From Phallus indusiatus (taxonomy: Eukaryota; Basidiomycota; Agaricomycetes; Phallales; Phallaceae), in the NCBI GenBank assembly GCA_027605045.1, contig JAQFWX010000002.1, forward strand, positions 1,488,001 to 1,552,000: a DNA stretch of 64,000 nucleotides, in the 5' to 3' direction. The notes under the pieces are model-generated. The model ran no database searches. It saw only the letters and a program-made list of their open reading frames with translations, and was not told the DNA's origin. The translations under genes and the position numbers were made by a program. How positions within the stretch are numbered: position 1 is the stretch's first letter; every line of letters begins with the position of its first letter. Of the stretch, positions 38,896 to 51,482 are shown in pieces.

Positions 38896-41055
38896 TCTCA
38901 GGCTTAATTCTTGTAATATTGATGTGAAAGTCTATGGAATTGAGGCGAAGCATGTCATGGTGTCAAAAGTGGGTCCAACGGAAGTGAGTGACGGAAGAAA
39001 GTGACTGAATAATCACCGCACAATGAACCTTTAATATTCAACCCGTATTTTTACGCTGGGACCGGAATTCAATCGTATTATTCTTTCTTTGGAAAGTGGA
39101 GCAACGAAACTTCCGATCCACAAAAACTTTGCTTCGAGGTAGACGCCATCGCGTCATCCTCTGGTATTTGGCATTAAATAACTTCATGTGTGGCGTATTG
39201 TATGTAAAAGGTCTAGATCTAAACCGTGGGCCACCAGCAAGTATTTATATATACACATGGACCATAATGTCACCCTTTAAGAAGACAGGTCTTTTTAGGG
39301 GAACTTGAAATATAGTTGAAAATAGGAACTCCCTTTCATTGAATTTGACGGAATAATAGAAAAGCCCCGTAACAATTCGGTACTACAGTAGGTACAGTGT
39401 TCAGAAAATTATGAAATTCCTTTTTTTTCAGCGACAGACTCGGAATCCCCATAGTAAAACATATTAAAATTACTTAACATGGTTAACCCGCCGCTGAAAA
39501 TGTCTCTTCCACATGGTTTGATTCCAAACGCAAGCATGAATCCCATGACGGAGCTCAGATCCTCGAATCAAATTTCGTCTTTTCAAGTTCCTTTGTAATT
39601 GACCCTAGAAGACGTATATATTGGCGAATGAGCTTACTTTTAGAATGGTGTGGTAGGTGCGCAGCATTCCAGGGCCAGGGATGAAATTCGTCCAATAGGT
39701 ACAGCGAATCATCAAAGCTCTGATACTTGATACGCGGTTTTCGGGATTAAGAACAACAGGGCATTCTCGCGACGAAAAACCGAATTGCATATTAAATAAA
39801 CTTTTAACCTCGTTGAATCTGGCTTGTCGTGGCTTTCGAAACTATAATTAATGGGTTCAGATAGAGAGTGTAACCTGGTAACATAGTTGTATTTAGACTG
39901 TGGAGTCAGTTTTCGAAGTCGTGCATTGGACATTGATGGTATCGAGGTTAATTCCTTTTCAAGCCGTCAGGCTCCGAAAGAACTTACTAAATGCGGTGGG
40001 AATGTGTGTCTGTGGTGAGAAAGCAGAAGCTGTAAACTTTTGGTCTTTCAGAAAATAAAAATTCTTCCGAAATTCACACGGATGTGAGTAGGAACGGACC
40101 TGATTTTGTCTAATTTCCTTTTATATGTTAATTTTCTGGAAGGCATTGACTTCGGTTAAACCCAGGTTTAGTGAAGACTTGACGTAGTCAGGCAGGGACG
40201 ACCTAAAAGGATTTGGGTATCCACGGTCCGTCACCGATTTACGCGATAAAAAGGCAAAACCCCATGTGCTATGTGCCAACGTCTTCCAAATGGAAAAGTG
40301 TGTGGATTAAATTTCTCCTTGTTTTATGAATTACTCCATTATCCTGAGTGTGCGGAACTGGCATCGCAGGGCGGTCTTAACAAAGGCGCATATAGCCAGG
40401 ATTAGATTCCACCTCCAGAGAAGGAGTTTTATCAATCAAAGTGAGGGCCACACATGATCGAGTATATCGTGGCGCGTACTTCGATGGATGTATCAATTCA
40501 AAAATAAACACGTCTAGATTCTTTTGAGGCCAATTCAATCGACAATAACAATTATAATGATTCTTCGATGACGCAGGCTGACAAAAATCAATTGAAGTAA
40601 ACGCATCTTCGCAGATATCTCATCACTCGCATCGATAACAACCTCGATATTAGGTTCAAAAGTGATTGAGCTTTATTGAATACACTTTCATTCAAGCGAT
40701 GAAGGGTAGTGAGGTCATCGGCTTGCCATTGTCACCACGCGGCGTACTGCTCTAAAAAACCAATCATCTCATAATCCCAGAACGCGTCGTGAGTGATGAT
40801 AGAGTTATAAACACCAAGAAAGGATTCGGAAGAGCTTTATAATTAAACGGAAGAAAAAATTACTAAATTTGAGATGGAACCGATCTAGTACGTCTATGTT
40901 ATTACTTGTGTCTGATCTGTCAGTTAAATATAAGAAGAACATAGCGGTGTACATTAAAAACAATAAATTTAGGAGAAGGGGGTGATTAAAACAGAAATAA
41001 ATATTGAAAGAGAGAATTAAGCCCAGGCGCACTATTCGCTGGCGTTTGCCCGACT
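38896..41055. other. Intergenic stretch, no feature seen
   Basis: Short frames only. No splice-linked exons, tRNA or repeats were recognised between the MITE and the small gene B. Confidence 0.4.
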
Positions 41056-41403
41056 TTACGGGCGGGATAAACCTGCGACACTGGTGATTGCGCTTTGAGC
41101 ACAAAAAGGTATTCATAACGAAAATATCGCTTACGGGACGGAAATTGTGCCCCCGGCGTCCCTAGAGACAGTGGCAATGAGGGTGCCCTACGAGTAACAT
41201 TAGAATTTTTTTTGGCTGACTCGTGAGACCAAGTCGCATACATCAGGCAGGCGATTGTTTAGGGCAATGACAGTGCCCATTTCTTGAACTTGCGTTCTGG
41301 CATTAATGAAGACGACTCTATCGCCAACCTGAAACAGAAGCATTAGCAAATAGATAATGAGGAAACAAGACAAAGGGAGACTGACAACGAGTCCGGATGC
41401 CAT
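41056..41403 (-). CDS. Small intron-split protein, family member B (59 aa, unknown function)
   Basis: The model is complement(join(41056..41080, 41135..41187, 41242..41328, 41389..41403)), 59 residues. It reads MASGL, then VGDRVVFINARTQVQEMGTV..., then LPDGTLIATVSRDAGG..., ending VPVAGLSRP. Intron phases 0, 0, 2 and the positions of NARTQ and LPDGT match copies A and C. It is the most divergent member: exons 2 and 3 are shorter by four codons and one codon, and the Leu-Arg-Arg C-terminus is replaced. The second and third donors (GTATGC, GTAAGC) are good while the first (GTTGTC) is weak. A TTATATA-like motif ends only five bases upstream of the chosen ATG, too close for a functional TATA box, so the first exon may differ. 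It shares no obvious upstream DNA with A or C. Confidence 0.62.
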
Positions 41404-43527
41404 TGTGTTATATAGGAGTGATAGATAGAGAAATAAAATTTAGCAAGAAACGAGCTTTCGAAGGGAAGCGTGTACAATACCCTGCTTCAGTCACAGAAGA
41501 ACTTCGCCTTTTGTAGCAGTTTCGCTGATGAGATTATCGTCGGTTAGAAAGTATTTTCCGCTGCAAAGAAAGCCGCTATTATTCAGATAGTTTGGAAGTA
41601 GATACGAGTTGCAATATAATATAATATACGCGAAGGATGGTTTGGCTGCTATAAGCCTACATTTATGAGATGGGGGCCAATTCATTTGAGGAAAAAAAGC
41701 ATTGTTTACTGGCGTCCCATAGTACATTTGTATTCGTGCCTTACATACAACTATCAGTAACATTTAAACCACGGAGAAAGAAACGACAGACATATATTTT
41801 TATCCTTTTGAGCTTAGGAGGTTTTGTTGAGACAGCCTATGCCGTTGAATTCCGAAAAGCGGGAGGTTGACGGAACCGTCGCATATCGTGAAGTCAAATA
41901 GGACAAAGCGGTTGTAAGAGCAGAAGAAAATATGCGAAACGTGCACTGGTAGTATTGAACCTGGCCGATAACGAATGGAATGATAGTATTGATTTCTTGA
42001 TCATGGAAAGGTTCAGATTATCTCCCGATCAGAATCGATCACGATGAGGTACAGCGTTCGGCCGTTTGACAGAGAGCTTCGCATTTCTCAAGAGTCTTGA
42101 TGTAAATTAAGGATGTTCTAACCGGTAGTGAAGGGATTCTGCAGGAAAATTATATCGTTAATACATCCCTTGTAATAATCGCCCCTAGTGAATCCGCTTA
42201 ACATAGGAAACGTGGGTGTTAGCCAAAGGAAGGAAGAGAAAGCTCACAATTGCGATACCTCTTCTTAGATTTCAAAGTCGATGACGATCTTAGCGCCTGC
42301 ATAAACACATAAAGATAAAAAGGTAGCAACCATGGCTTGAAATCACGCAGTTGGATGGATGAAGATTAACCAGCATCCCGAAGAATCACAGCTTATGCAA
42401 AGGCAATGACATGGCATGGCCACTGAAAAGAACTTGAATGAATGGGTTGGTCTCGTGGTAAGCAAAGCCAGAGATCTGGACGCTGATGCCACAAAAGATG
42501 TTCAAGGGTAGGATTCAAGCTACGGCGCTACCCGTATCCCTCTAGAGGGCTATATCTATCTGGCCAATGAAATGACTGGAGAGATATCGAGCGCTGCAAG
42601 GTTGTTGTACGGCTGGATTGCCGTTTAATTCCCACGTCGACTAATTATTGTGCGAGATCTTCAGCTGTGTAGGGTCCAAAGGGTCAGACGCGGACACTTG
42701 AATTATCCAACAGGCTAAATCGCACGAGATCTGCATAATGGGTTTTGTTTTGAAAGGAGAAACGTGAGCAAGCGAGAAGAGATAAAACAACCACGTTGTC
42801 ATTCAATCATTCACTGTTAGCGATATACGTTACGGTGCCGGTATACAGCCAAGACCGAGTGTATGAAAATCATGACAATCTGACAAAAACGAGCGACTTT
42901 CCCGTCAAACCCGACCGTTTCCGCTGATTCGGTAGATTCAATACCCAGCTTTGAGAGTTAATAGTAAACGGCATTACGTATGTCTCCCATCAGTGAACGT
43001 GGTGCAGGCTGGTGCAGAATAGATTGGAGTGATACATTTATAATTATCCATTCTATGTCGGCGAAACGGAGTTGATCCCAGGCGGAGTGCTTTGCTTGAA
43101 TTGTATTACAAACGGTTGTACAATAGAGTCGATGCAAGCTCAAAACGAACCTGGAGATGTTTTGAGCTGGAAAAACACCGGTTCGCTCGCTTTTTTGTTA
43201 TCGTTCTAAATCTATAGGTGGACCTCAACATTTTAAGATTCATCATCGAATTTTGCCTTCTTCGCGTAACAACAAAGATGCCAAACACCATCCATTCTTT
43301 CTTTAGGAGATGGCACCGAGGTGTTACGAGACTAAATTTTGCCACAGATTGTATCGAAGGTTGATAAATGGAGTAATTCCGTGAAGGAGACCGCAGTCTT
43401 CGAGAAAAACAAGCGTGCTCGTTGTGTAATTGCAAGTGTTTACATAAGCTTACGGCATCGATAGTCTGCCGAGAACGGCACTTGCTTCTGGTGATGTCGT
43501 GCGGCATCCGGTCTTGGATAACCCTCG
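41404..43527. other. Intergenic stretch upstream of gene B and of the EamA carrier gene
   Basis: The flank is shared by two divergently transcribed genes. A 147-codon frame on the minus strand (43106-43549) overlaps the carrier gene start antisense and shows no family resemblance, so I leave it out. No other structure was seen. Confidence 0.4.
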
Positions 43528-45426
43528 ATGCACCTGTCCCACCATCCAAATGGTGGTATTGCTTTGCCAGCTACTCCAATTTCACCAATTTCTCATGAAT
43601 ATTCAATAATAAATGATATTTCTACACGAACTCATATCCTCAAGAACCTAGTCGTGGAGCTTTGCACAAACAATGTTGGCTTATTGCTTATAGCCGCCTC
43701 CCAGCTTTTCATGACATTTATGAATGTTTCAGTCAAGTTTCTGAACAAAATTGAAGAACCAGTTTCAACTTTGGAGGTCGTTTAATCTTTTTTTGCATTT
43801 ATTTTCCCTGCTTACAATGTTTATTCTTCTTCTTTAGCTCGTGTTCGTCCGCATGGTGTGTTTCCCAACTATACATACATCCCGATAAAACCTAAATCTC
43901 ACTTCTTTTACTGCTAAACTTCTGTCCCTAGTTTATCACATACTGTTGCTCTGTAACATACATGTATGTTCACGAGTTCCCTCCACGAGGCTCAAGAGTT
44001 CGCTAAAATGTTGAATTTCACCCAGGGTTGTACGAAAAATCCCACACACCTTTCTTGGGCCTCCAGAAGTTCGCTATCTTCTCATATTTCGTGGAGTATC
44101 AGGGTACGTTTTTCTTCAGCTTGCTCGTTAATCCATCGGGTCGTAACGAAACATGAAGCTTCTTTGGCTTGTTTGGAATATATTATTCACTTCAATATCT
44201 ATCATTATCGGATGCTGTTGTACTCACATTTCTCTCGCCGACTACAACCGCTATTGCGGGTTTTTTCGTATTGCATGAGCATTTATCCAGAAAGGAGATC
44301 GCCGCTGGTGGTACGCTTTTCCATATTATTAAAGTTTAATATTTCTTGCGTCTCTGAATTATGACATTTTTCTCACTCATTATTTTCATCCAAAGCATTC
44401 AGTTTTCTTGGTGTGATTCTTATTGCTCGTCCGCAGTCATTCTTCGGGAATAATGCATCCTCCGACGTATTGGATGAAAAAGTTACATCAACACAAAGGA
44501 TCATCGCTGTTGGGTAAGGATGACCTTTTTTAACCTTTAGAATTGTAGATCTGGATCTCATTATTTATGTCAAACGACCGTATCAGTGTTTCCATGATGG
44601 GTGTTGCCGGTGCCACCGGTGCCTGTGAGTCTCAACAAAGTATCCCAAAAAGGAATCGTAATCCCGCTACCGAACCATAGATATTTCTTTACGAGCAATT
44701 GGAGAACGCGCGCATGTAATGCATTCCTTGGCGTTCTTCTCGTCTTATTCGGTGATTGTGTCATCAATAGGGTGAGCATATCAGAAAGCTCTATTCAAAA
44801 CAAGTATTGAAGCGATCGTGCAAAAGCATGATACTATTTCGCACTAAATTCGTTATTCCTTCAAAATTGTCTTGGTGTGGTGTATTGCTATCTGTCGGTA
44901 TATCCGGTTTTATTGGACAAGTATGTTGATATTTCAAATTAACGTTTACCAATTTCCGAATGTCTCGCAGATCCTATTAGCACGTGGATTACAAAGAGAG
45001 ACAGCTTCGCGTGGCACATTAGCATTATACACTCAGGTGCGTTAAAGTTGCCATCACTCAAACAGTTAAGCAAGAACAATGTGTTGAATTTCAAATTTCA
45101 AAAAGCTATTATTCGCTACAATCATGGAACGTCTAATTTTTGGCACCATACCTAGTTTACTATCTATCCTCGGTGCCGCGATCATAATGAGTAGTGCAAT
45201 ATATATAGCCGTTGGTTTCGTTCTCCTTTGTGTCAGACAATGCACTCCATCTCAGCTTTTTGACAGATTAACAGGCAAGGCACCTCCAAAGAATATCAAC
45301 CAATCTCTCAAGTGCAAACTAATGATACAACGGAATCCGTTGTTGACCTTGAAAATATGGGCATGTCTTAGAGACACGAGCGATGAGATTTTCATACATA
45401 CGCGAGATCTTCCGAAATTAGGATAG
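43528..45426 (+). CDS. EamA (DMT superfamily) membrane carrier, SLC35G-like (419 aa)
   Basis: The model is join(43528..43779, 43838..43855, 43932..43963, 44026..44103, 44159..44310, 44396..44513, 44587..44624, 44681..44771, 44827..44920, 44971..45036, 45106..45426), 419 residues. Family landmarks, in order, are GLLLIAASQLFMTFMNVSVK, FLGPPEVRYLLIFRGVSG, FFGLFGIYYSLQYLSLSD, LTFLSPTTTAIAGFFVL, GVILIARPQSFFG, YISLRAIGERAH and LQRETASRGTLALYTQ. About ten membrane helices in two EamA halves are expected. Drug/metabolite transporters of this type move small metabolites across plasma or endomembranes, and the substrate cannot be read here. The 18-nt second exon (43838-43855) is needed to keep the LVFVRM motif and is worth confirming. 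A 45-nt in-frame GT..AG segment at 45211-45255 near the C-terminus may be an optional intron. Confidence 0.85.
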
Positions 45427-46697
45427 AAGAGGCTCCAATCACGATTGCGAGGAGTCAAGGCACACTCATATAGCTAAGCCACAATGTCAACAACATCTCG
45501 GGGAACTCAACCTTTTGTAAAACTGTATATCCCAAAATATGATTTGTATTAATTTTAGCCCTTGTTCTTTCTATTTAAACTAGTTGAAATATGAGCTCCT
45601 AAATACCAATACAACGATAATGCCGTTTCTGGTTGAATGCTGCTTGCTGATAAAATGACCATTGCTGATTTGGGCCAGCAAAGCATAACCACGTGAAGTG
45701 AGGGACCTGTCACTGTACAAGACAAATACGTAGGTTATCGTAGTGGGTCCAAGACTACCCCACCGTGAAGGCCCGATGACGGGCGCTGGGCGGTGAAACT
45801 GGGCTATTTTTTCTATAAGCAAACAAGTCAAAAATCTGGCTGCATAATAGTTAAAGGAACTAATAGTGAATTGCATTAGCTGCAAGGTCAAATCATATAC
45901 CAAAACGGCAGATATAAAAGTAATGCATTATGTCCTGTAATACGGGTTGGACATACCAGCTTGGACTGCCCGCTACCACAAGGGTAGAAATTGAATTGTC
46001 AATCAACTCGGAAGCATGCTGGCATCATGATTAACTGAATCCCTAATTCTCCTATGCAGTCGCTTAAAAATTAACAGGGCCACATGCACTGAACAGAAAT
46101 TCAGCGTATCATCCCATCAAATATTTCGTCTGTGGAACGGAAAAACCTCCAATCGTGTCTAGACACATTCATAACATCAATTCCGTGTCGTTATAATAGT
46201 GAACAGCTTTGTTAAGCGAAACATCCCATATGTTTTAGAAAAATACACAGCTGCATCCGGATTACGCGGAATCGGCCACGGATACTCTAAACAGCAGGAC
46301 AAAAGAAGTCACAAAGGTCTTTGATTGACTTCCATTTCCATTAAGAACGACTTCACTATGGGAAAATCATAATTCATGACGTAGCGGCGAAACGATTCTT
46401 CCGGATGAACTGGCGTGAAAGGCATGTCTTCTATTCTCGCGCAGAAAAGAAGGATTGCGGTCGTTGCGGTTGATTTAGGAATATAAAACAACAATAGATA
46501 TCTGAGATAAAGTATAGGGTTCTTAAAAGCCGATCTCCTATGGAATGCAGATCCAATAGTAAAATCCGCGCGACGGCTTTAGGAACGAACGCCCTGTGAT
46601 ATTTTACAGCCAAATTTATTTATAATAAAATAAATAAATTTCCCATTTCAAATATCTTAAGACTCACGTGTACGGGGATTATGTTTCCCAACGGGAG
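45427..46697. other. Convergent intergenic region between the EamA carrier and BET2
   Basis: It holds the 3' ends of both neighbours. The minus strand carries AATAAA-type signals near 46605-46635, about 65-95 bp past the BET2 stop. A short minus-strand frame ending PVHPEESFRRYVMNYDFP (46309-46440) looks protein-like, but I found no start or partner exon that makes a gene. Nothing else was recognised. Confidence 0.4.
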
Positions 46698-48129
46698 TTA
46701 TAACGATCGTCTAGGAAGAGCGAGCCAATTTTTCTTCAGTCCTTTTTTCTCTATCAGTGCAGCCGGCATGCAATATACGGGGTCGACATCGTCCAAATTT
46801 GGAAAGCCGAGAAGAGATAAGCCTGATTACATTCGAAATAAGAAAAGACACTATGAGACTTTGTAAACAGAAAAGCTTACCGGCTATGCCAAATACCGTG
46901 TGGAAAACATCGCACATGTCACCCGGCCTGTCGGCGATACCACCATCATCCGGATCCTAAAAGCAGTCATCAGAATAGTCGATGCCATTGTCGAAGATAA
47001 ACTTGGGAGAGAAGCGAACTTGAGCAGACAAGATAAACGAGATCAATGCATCTCGATTAATCCAATGAAGCTTTCGCAAGATTGATAGGGAAGACAGGAC
47101 CCAAAACGAATAGCAAACCTTAAATCAAACGTGAGATCAATTCTGATCTAGGAATCGGAACAAGACAGACATCTTCTAGTTTTTCTGGCCGACCATTCAG
47201 ACCTCCGTTAGGAAGTTGTCTCTCGGCGAGCCACCAGCCCAGTGTTTTTTCATCAACAATATCTAGGCGATCCAAAATCGCTAAGGTAGCCAAACACACC
47301 CACACTAGGCGAGAAAGATGAGAGGACGACCGCTGGGTGCCGAGACGAATTCAAAGCACGTTTTTTTACCTTGCCCAGCGTGGCTTTCGGCTCCAATGCC
47401 ACTGCCAAATCCGCCATCAAAGTTCCTGCAACGCGAAATATGGTCAATCAATTTGTCCACGTTAATCACAGCTGTGCCTGGTGCAATGAACTTGACGTCC
47501 AGTAGCGAGAGTGCGTTGATGGCACAATACGAAAAACGCGTATCCGTTTCCCCATAATGATCACCGGCGAATACTCCGGAGGGTGTTTGTAATGAAGAGA
47601 TGACTATTGCACTAAGAAAATCGATGGGGTTTGTATAGGCCAAGTATATCACTCACACTTGACGACTCGAGGGACATCAATACGATCCATAGCATCTTGA
47701 ATAGTAAGGATTTGAATTGCGCTAAGCGTGGATAACAGATGTGCGTCATGCCCGGGATGTGCACCAAAAGCACCTTAAAAATTTGTATCAAGTTCGTTGG
47801 CCACATGGGATAAACGAGTACTGTATAACATGATCAGGAATGCATACCGGCTACGTCATCCCAGCAGCTCAATACAAATTCTATCAACTCTTCGCGATCT
47901 AGCGCGTCCTTCTTTTTCAAGAGACAAACGGCAGTCAAACCCCAATAGGCAGCATTCATCCTTAGGTGGGTAGTTAGATGGTAGGTTAGGTCCCTGTCCT
48001 GAAATGAAGAATTAAGGTTCCAGGTAACATATCTAAGATCTTGCTTTTCTTGCCGACCTCTCCTAATGATTGAATAAATGTAACATGCTTGTCCGTCAGA
48101 AGGCCAGAAACTTCAGGTTTTGTGGTCAT
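46698..48129 (-). CDS. BET2: Rab geranylgeranyltransferase beta subunit (type II GGTase beta, 335 aa)
   Basis: The model is complement(join(46698..46822, 46881..46956, 47020..47118, 47171..47304, 47370..47603, 47657..47773, 47848..47998, 48058..48129)), 335 residues, close to the usual 325-335. The sequence starts [20 protein letters not shown] and shows the prenyltransferase QW-type repeats: [73 protein letters not shown] and [19 protein letters not shown]. Catalytic zinc ligands are Asp236, Cys238 (just after the intron) and His288, matching D238/C240/H290 of the mammalian enzyme. With the alpha subunit (Bet4) and escort protein it adds geranylgeranyl groups to Rab GTPase C-terminal cysteines in the cytosol. 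It is divergent from the rhodanese gene over a 200-bp promoter. Confidence 0.95.
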
Positions 48130-48329
48130 GTTGATTCAACGCGGAAAGTGGCAGATCCAACTCGAAGCTGAAAGCGCTGATATTCAAACGTGACGTGACC
48201 GCGTAACCGGTGGCAGTGACTAAGACTGACTGACTAATCTGCCACGTGATAACGCGTCTCCCGGAAATTCATTGTTCGATGTGATTGCGATTATATCATT
48301 TTATTCTCCTTACCACTGCCCTCTTCAGA
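48130..48329. promoter_or_regulatory. Bidirectional promoter, BET2 / rhodanese gene
   Basis: Two hundred bases separate the start codons. Motifs visible are TGACGTGA (48191-48198), an E-box CACGTG (48243-48248) and an MCB-like ACGCGT (48252-48257). Function is inferred from position only. Confidence 0.6.
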
Positions 48330-50214
48330 ATGAATTCAATCTTTACATTGAGCGTCATCGATGAAGTTACTGAAGTATCAACTATCGATAAACGGGATTC
48401 CTCGCAGCTAGAACAGGCAACAGTTGATATCCCCTACAACAATTTCCAGCCAGACAACTATCTAGGGCTTTCCGCAGATCCAGGCCGTACATCTATATTC
48501 TCTTCAGAAACGTCTTATGGCGAAATATTACCTCCAGGTCAATTGACGCTCAAAACAGGAGAAAGATCCTCACTTTATGCCAAGTCGTTGCCGTCCATTC
48601 CAGGGTCCAAATCACCATCTATTCGTTCACAGGCTGTTTCTGCAGCTGGCTCTCGTAAAAGCCACTCCCCCCGAAATTCGATCGCTCGTTCGGATAATCA
48701 GATCGTCGAGGAGATTGTCTCAAAGCCGGCGATTGCTTTCCCCGAACCTCAGCTTGCATCTCCTGCACGCTCTGCCGTAAGATCCCAACACTCCGCGAAA
48801 CCATCTTCTCCGAGAAAATCGGTCAAGTCAGAAGGTTCCTTCTTTTCCTCTTCCTCTTCATCATCTTCGTCCTCTTTGTCATCATCTCTCTCCTCTCATA
48901 CTATTCGACCGGAACCCAAAGTAACTCAAGAATATTCTCAAGAGCCAAAAGGCCCTTCATATCGGTTTTCAGGACAGTCTTCACCTCCAACATATCGTTC
49001 TATATCTTCAGGCAACAAGGGTTCCCCTGTGCAACCCGTTGGTCTCTTATCTCCTTCCGCTCGATCACGAAGTATCAGCTCATCAAGTAGTTCATCCTCA
49101 CTTTCTAGCAGAAGTACTAGTTCTGTCTCCACAGAAAGACCTGCCTATACGGAAAGACTAGCAAATTCGAGTCAACTGGTGCTAAGATCTGCTCGTCAAG
49201 ATGTCTCACAAGGGCCGCTACGGACGATGGATGACGTTATGGACGAAGTAGCCTCTTCTCTGGCTCTTCGGGCCAAAATGCAAGCAGAAACTGTCACACT
49301 AGCACCAGACGAACAAGTAAAAATCGGGGTATGCTCAACCATGTCTAAAAGTGACGACCGACGTTTTATGGAGGTATTGGCGGAAAAGGTTCATCACGCA
49401 ATGACACTTCACGCGTCCTACCTTTTCGCTCTTTTTCCAAGCGTAAACGCTTCTTCTGACAAAGTCACTCTCGTGATTTGTGGAGCGCCGCAACTCTTAG
49501 TGACAAAAGCAGCTATCCTTGCTGGTCTAAGATTCAAAACACGTCTGGCTGAAGTTATGGATGATGAAGGTACATGGATAGGAGCCTTAGCACCACGACC
49601 AGGCAGTGCTGGATGGGCAAATAGCGGGTACGACGAGGAATTACTGTGGGACATTTTACGAAAAGCGATCACTCCTTCCAACCCTACTAAACCTCCTCCC
49701 GACTCTCGGGGAGTGGAGGAACTGGTGGCTAAAGCTCGGGAAAAGTTGGACAGGCTCAACCCTAGGGAAGCATTTCAGGAGTCTTTAGACGAAGGTATTT
49801 TGGTTGATATTCGGTCTGAATCCCAGCGTCTCACGCACGGCACTATCCCTGGTGCGATCTTCATTGAGCGGAACGACCTTGAGTGGTGCTTCGATCCTCG
49901 GTCTACCGATACGAGGTTACCGATTGCAGATAGGTACGATCTACGAGTAATAATTTACTGTCAGGTGAGACAGAATAGTTTTTGACATAGACCAAGTATT
50001 CTTTTGAACTAAAATGTTGGTTCCTCAGACAGGAGAACGAAGCAGTTTGGCTGCAGATGCCCTGCAAAGGATCGGACTGTGGCGAACGACTGACATTATC
50101 GGAGGCTTTACGCGGTGGAAAGAGGAAGGATTACCAACAGAGTCCCCCTTTGACGAACAATCTGAAGTCAGGTCATCGTTAACAACTCCCAGATTCAAAA
50201 CTAGTCTAATTTAA
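48330..50214 (+). CDS. Rhodanese-domain protein with long Ser-rich N-terminus (606 aa)
   Basis: The model is join(48330..49964, 50029..50214), 606 residues. The reading frame stays open upstream but offers no earlier ATG, so ATG 48330 is taken. Residues 1-320 are Ser/Pro-rich with poly-Ser runs and many SP sites, probably disordered and phosphorylated. Residues about 320-460 look folded (KVTLVICGAPQLLVTKAAIL; GTWIGALAPRPGSAGW) but belong to no family I recognise. Residues about 480-588 form a rhodanese domain: ILVDIRSE, TIPGAIFI, and the active-site loop CQTGER with Cys544, ending GGFTRWKEEGLP. An intact Cys in a six-residue loop fits a sulfurtransferase that moves sulfur from a donor. The single intron cuts the catalytic loop after Gln545. 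The 3' end lies 88 bp from the convergent AlkB-like gene. The physiological role is unknown. Confidence 0.85.
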
Positions 50215-50302
50215 ACGTTATCGTCGTTTTGCTATTTTGTTATGCTTGCACCGAATCTTTTTTTGTATGTTCGAAGTACTGATTTGTACAATATGTCTTT
50301 TA

Positions 50303-51336
50303 TCAATGTTCCCTAATAGTAAAATGTAGCACATCAAACCCCTGACCGTAACACTTCTCCCAATCAAAATTACTAGAGTGATTTTCCTCTCCAAAAGCTA
50401 TAATCATCTTCTCGGTTTCCACTTCGTTTCCCACCACGACCGGATGTTTCTCAGTCTCAGTTTTTCCTGTAGCGCCTTGTCCATAGATATATGTAATATC
50501 ATCTTCAGACTTTATATACGTGCCGATTTGACGGAAGGTAAGACTAATGCGACTCCCGTCAAACGCAGTTTCAGTAGGAACCTTTTCTGACACAAGACGT
50601 TTGTCTTGACGAATACCATGCAACCATTTTTTGTTAGTTTGTAAACCAAGCACAAACATAGAGTTATGAGGAAGAGAGATGCGTTCACTGGGCCTTGGCT
50701 TCCCTTCTGTGCCATCTGCTTCAAGCCCGCTTCGTTTTGTGCGCAAGACCATCAACCTGAGCGATATGAGAACGCAACAGGCATACGACTTAGAGTCAAA
50801 ATACACACCTCTCCGCTCCCAGACTCACATTCACAATCTTTGAGTTTGGCACGACGTCAATCGTCTTATCACTGTGTTCTGATATATAATCGTTCCCCGA
50901 GCGATAAAGTTGGATGAGAACATGGTTGACAGGGTGTTGCAAGACACTTTCTACGTGTTTTCGGATAATAGAGACAGTAGGAGAGAATGGAAGCGAAGGA
51001 GGCGATTCGTCAGATGGATGTCGATAAATTGGGATGCTTTTGACACAGACGATAAGCAGGGCAGAGGCTCTTGGGGACTAGTTTCACCTGCCGTTTTCAT
51101 GTATTTGACCTTGGACTGCCACCAGACGAGGCACCTCGCCACCTGCGCGATAGCATTGAATCATTGTGATTATAAGTCGGAAATAGGTACTACAAACCGT
51201 GATGGTACATGGTTTGCCACTGGACCTCGTCTTTAAGTGCCTCGAAGGCGGCATTTGCAACATCGTCGGCAAGTAAATTGGTCACTAGAAATGTATCGCC
51301 TTCTCCATATGTCCTCTCTTCACTTTTGGCAGTCAT
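50303..51336 (-). CDS. AlkB-like 2-oxoglutarate/Fe(II) dioxygenase (291 aa)
   Basis: The model is complement(join(50303..50756, 50809..51036, 51088..51142, 51198..51336)), 291 residues, starting MTAKSEERTYGEGDTFLVTN. Core elements are the family motif LIQLYRSGNDYISEHSDKT with iron ligands His119 and Asp121, the strand NSKIVNVSLGAER, HNSMFVLGLQTNKKWLHGI with distal His187, and RISLTFRQIGT with Arg210 and Arg216, the expected 2-oxoglutarate-binding arginines. All catalytic residues are therefore present. AlkB-family enzymes oxidatively remove methyl groups from DNA, RNA or protein; which of these is the substrate cannot be told here. The roughly 70 residues after the catalytic core (IYGQGATGKTETEKHPVV...) are an extension of unknown role. 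It is divergent from the F-box gene with only 146 bp between start codons. Confidence 0.88.
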
Positions 51337-51482
51337 CTTGAATATAGAAATGAGGTTGAAATTGATTGAAGTGCCTCGGCAACGCAAACATGCGATCCGC
51401 CCGCGTCATTGGCGGAGGATATGACATTTGCTCCGGGTCCGTGACATGTTGACACTCCGGAATGCACCTTTGTACTGCAACC
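51337..51482. promoter_or_regulatory. Bidirectional promoter, AlkB-like gene / F-box gene
   Basis: It is a compact 146-bp spacer with an inverted CCAAT (ATTGG, 51408-51412) beside GGCGG. The assignment rests on position between two divergent start codons. Confidence 0.55.

Noticed and set aside
43106..43549. 147-codon minus-strand frame overlapping the EamA gene start
   Set aside because: Antisense to the carrier's leader and first exon, with no family resemblance.
46309..46613. Two short minus-strand frames just past the BET2 stop
   Set aside because: Sit where the BET2 3' untranslated region should be. No start codon with a promoter and no closed model.
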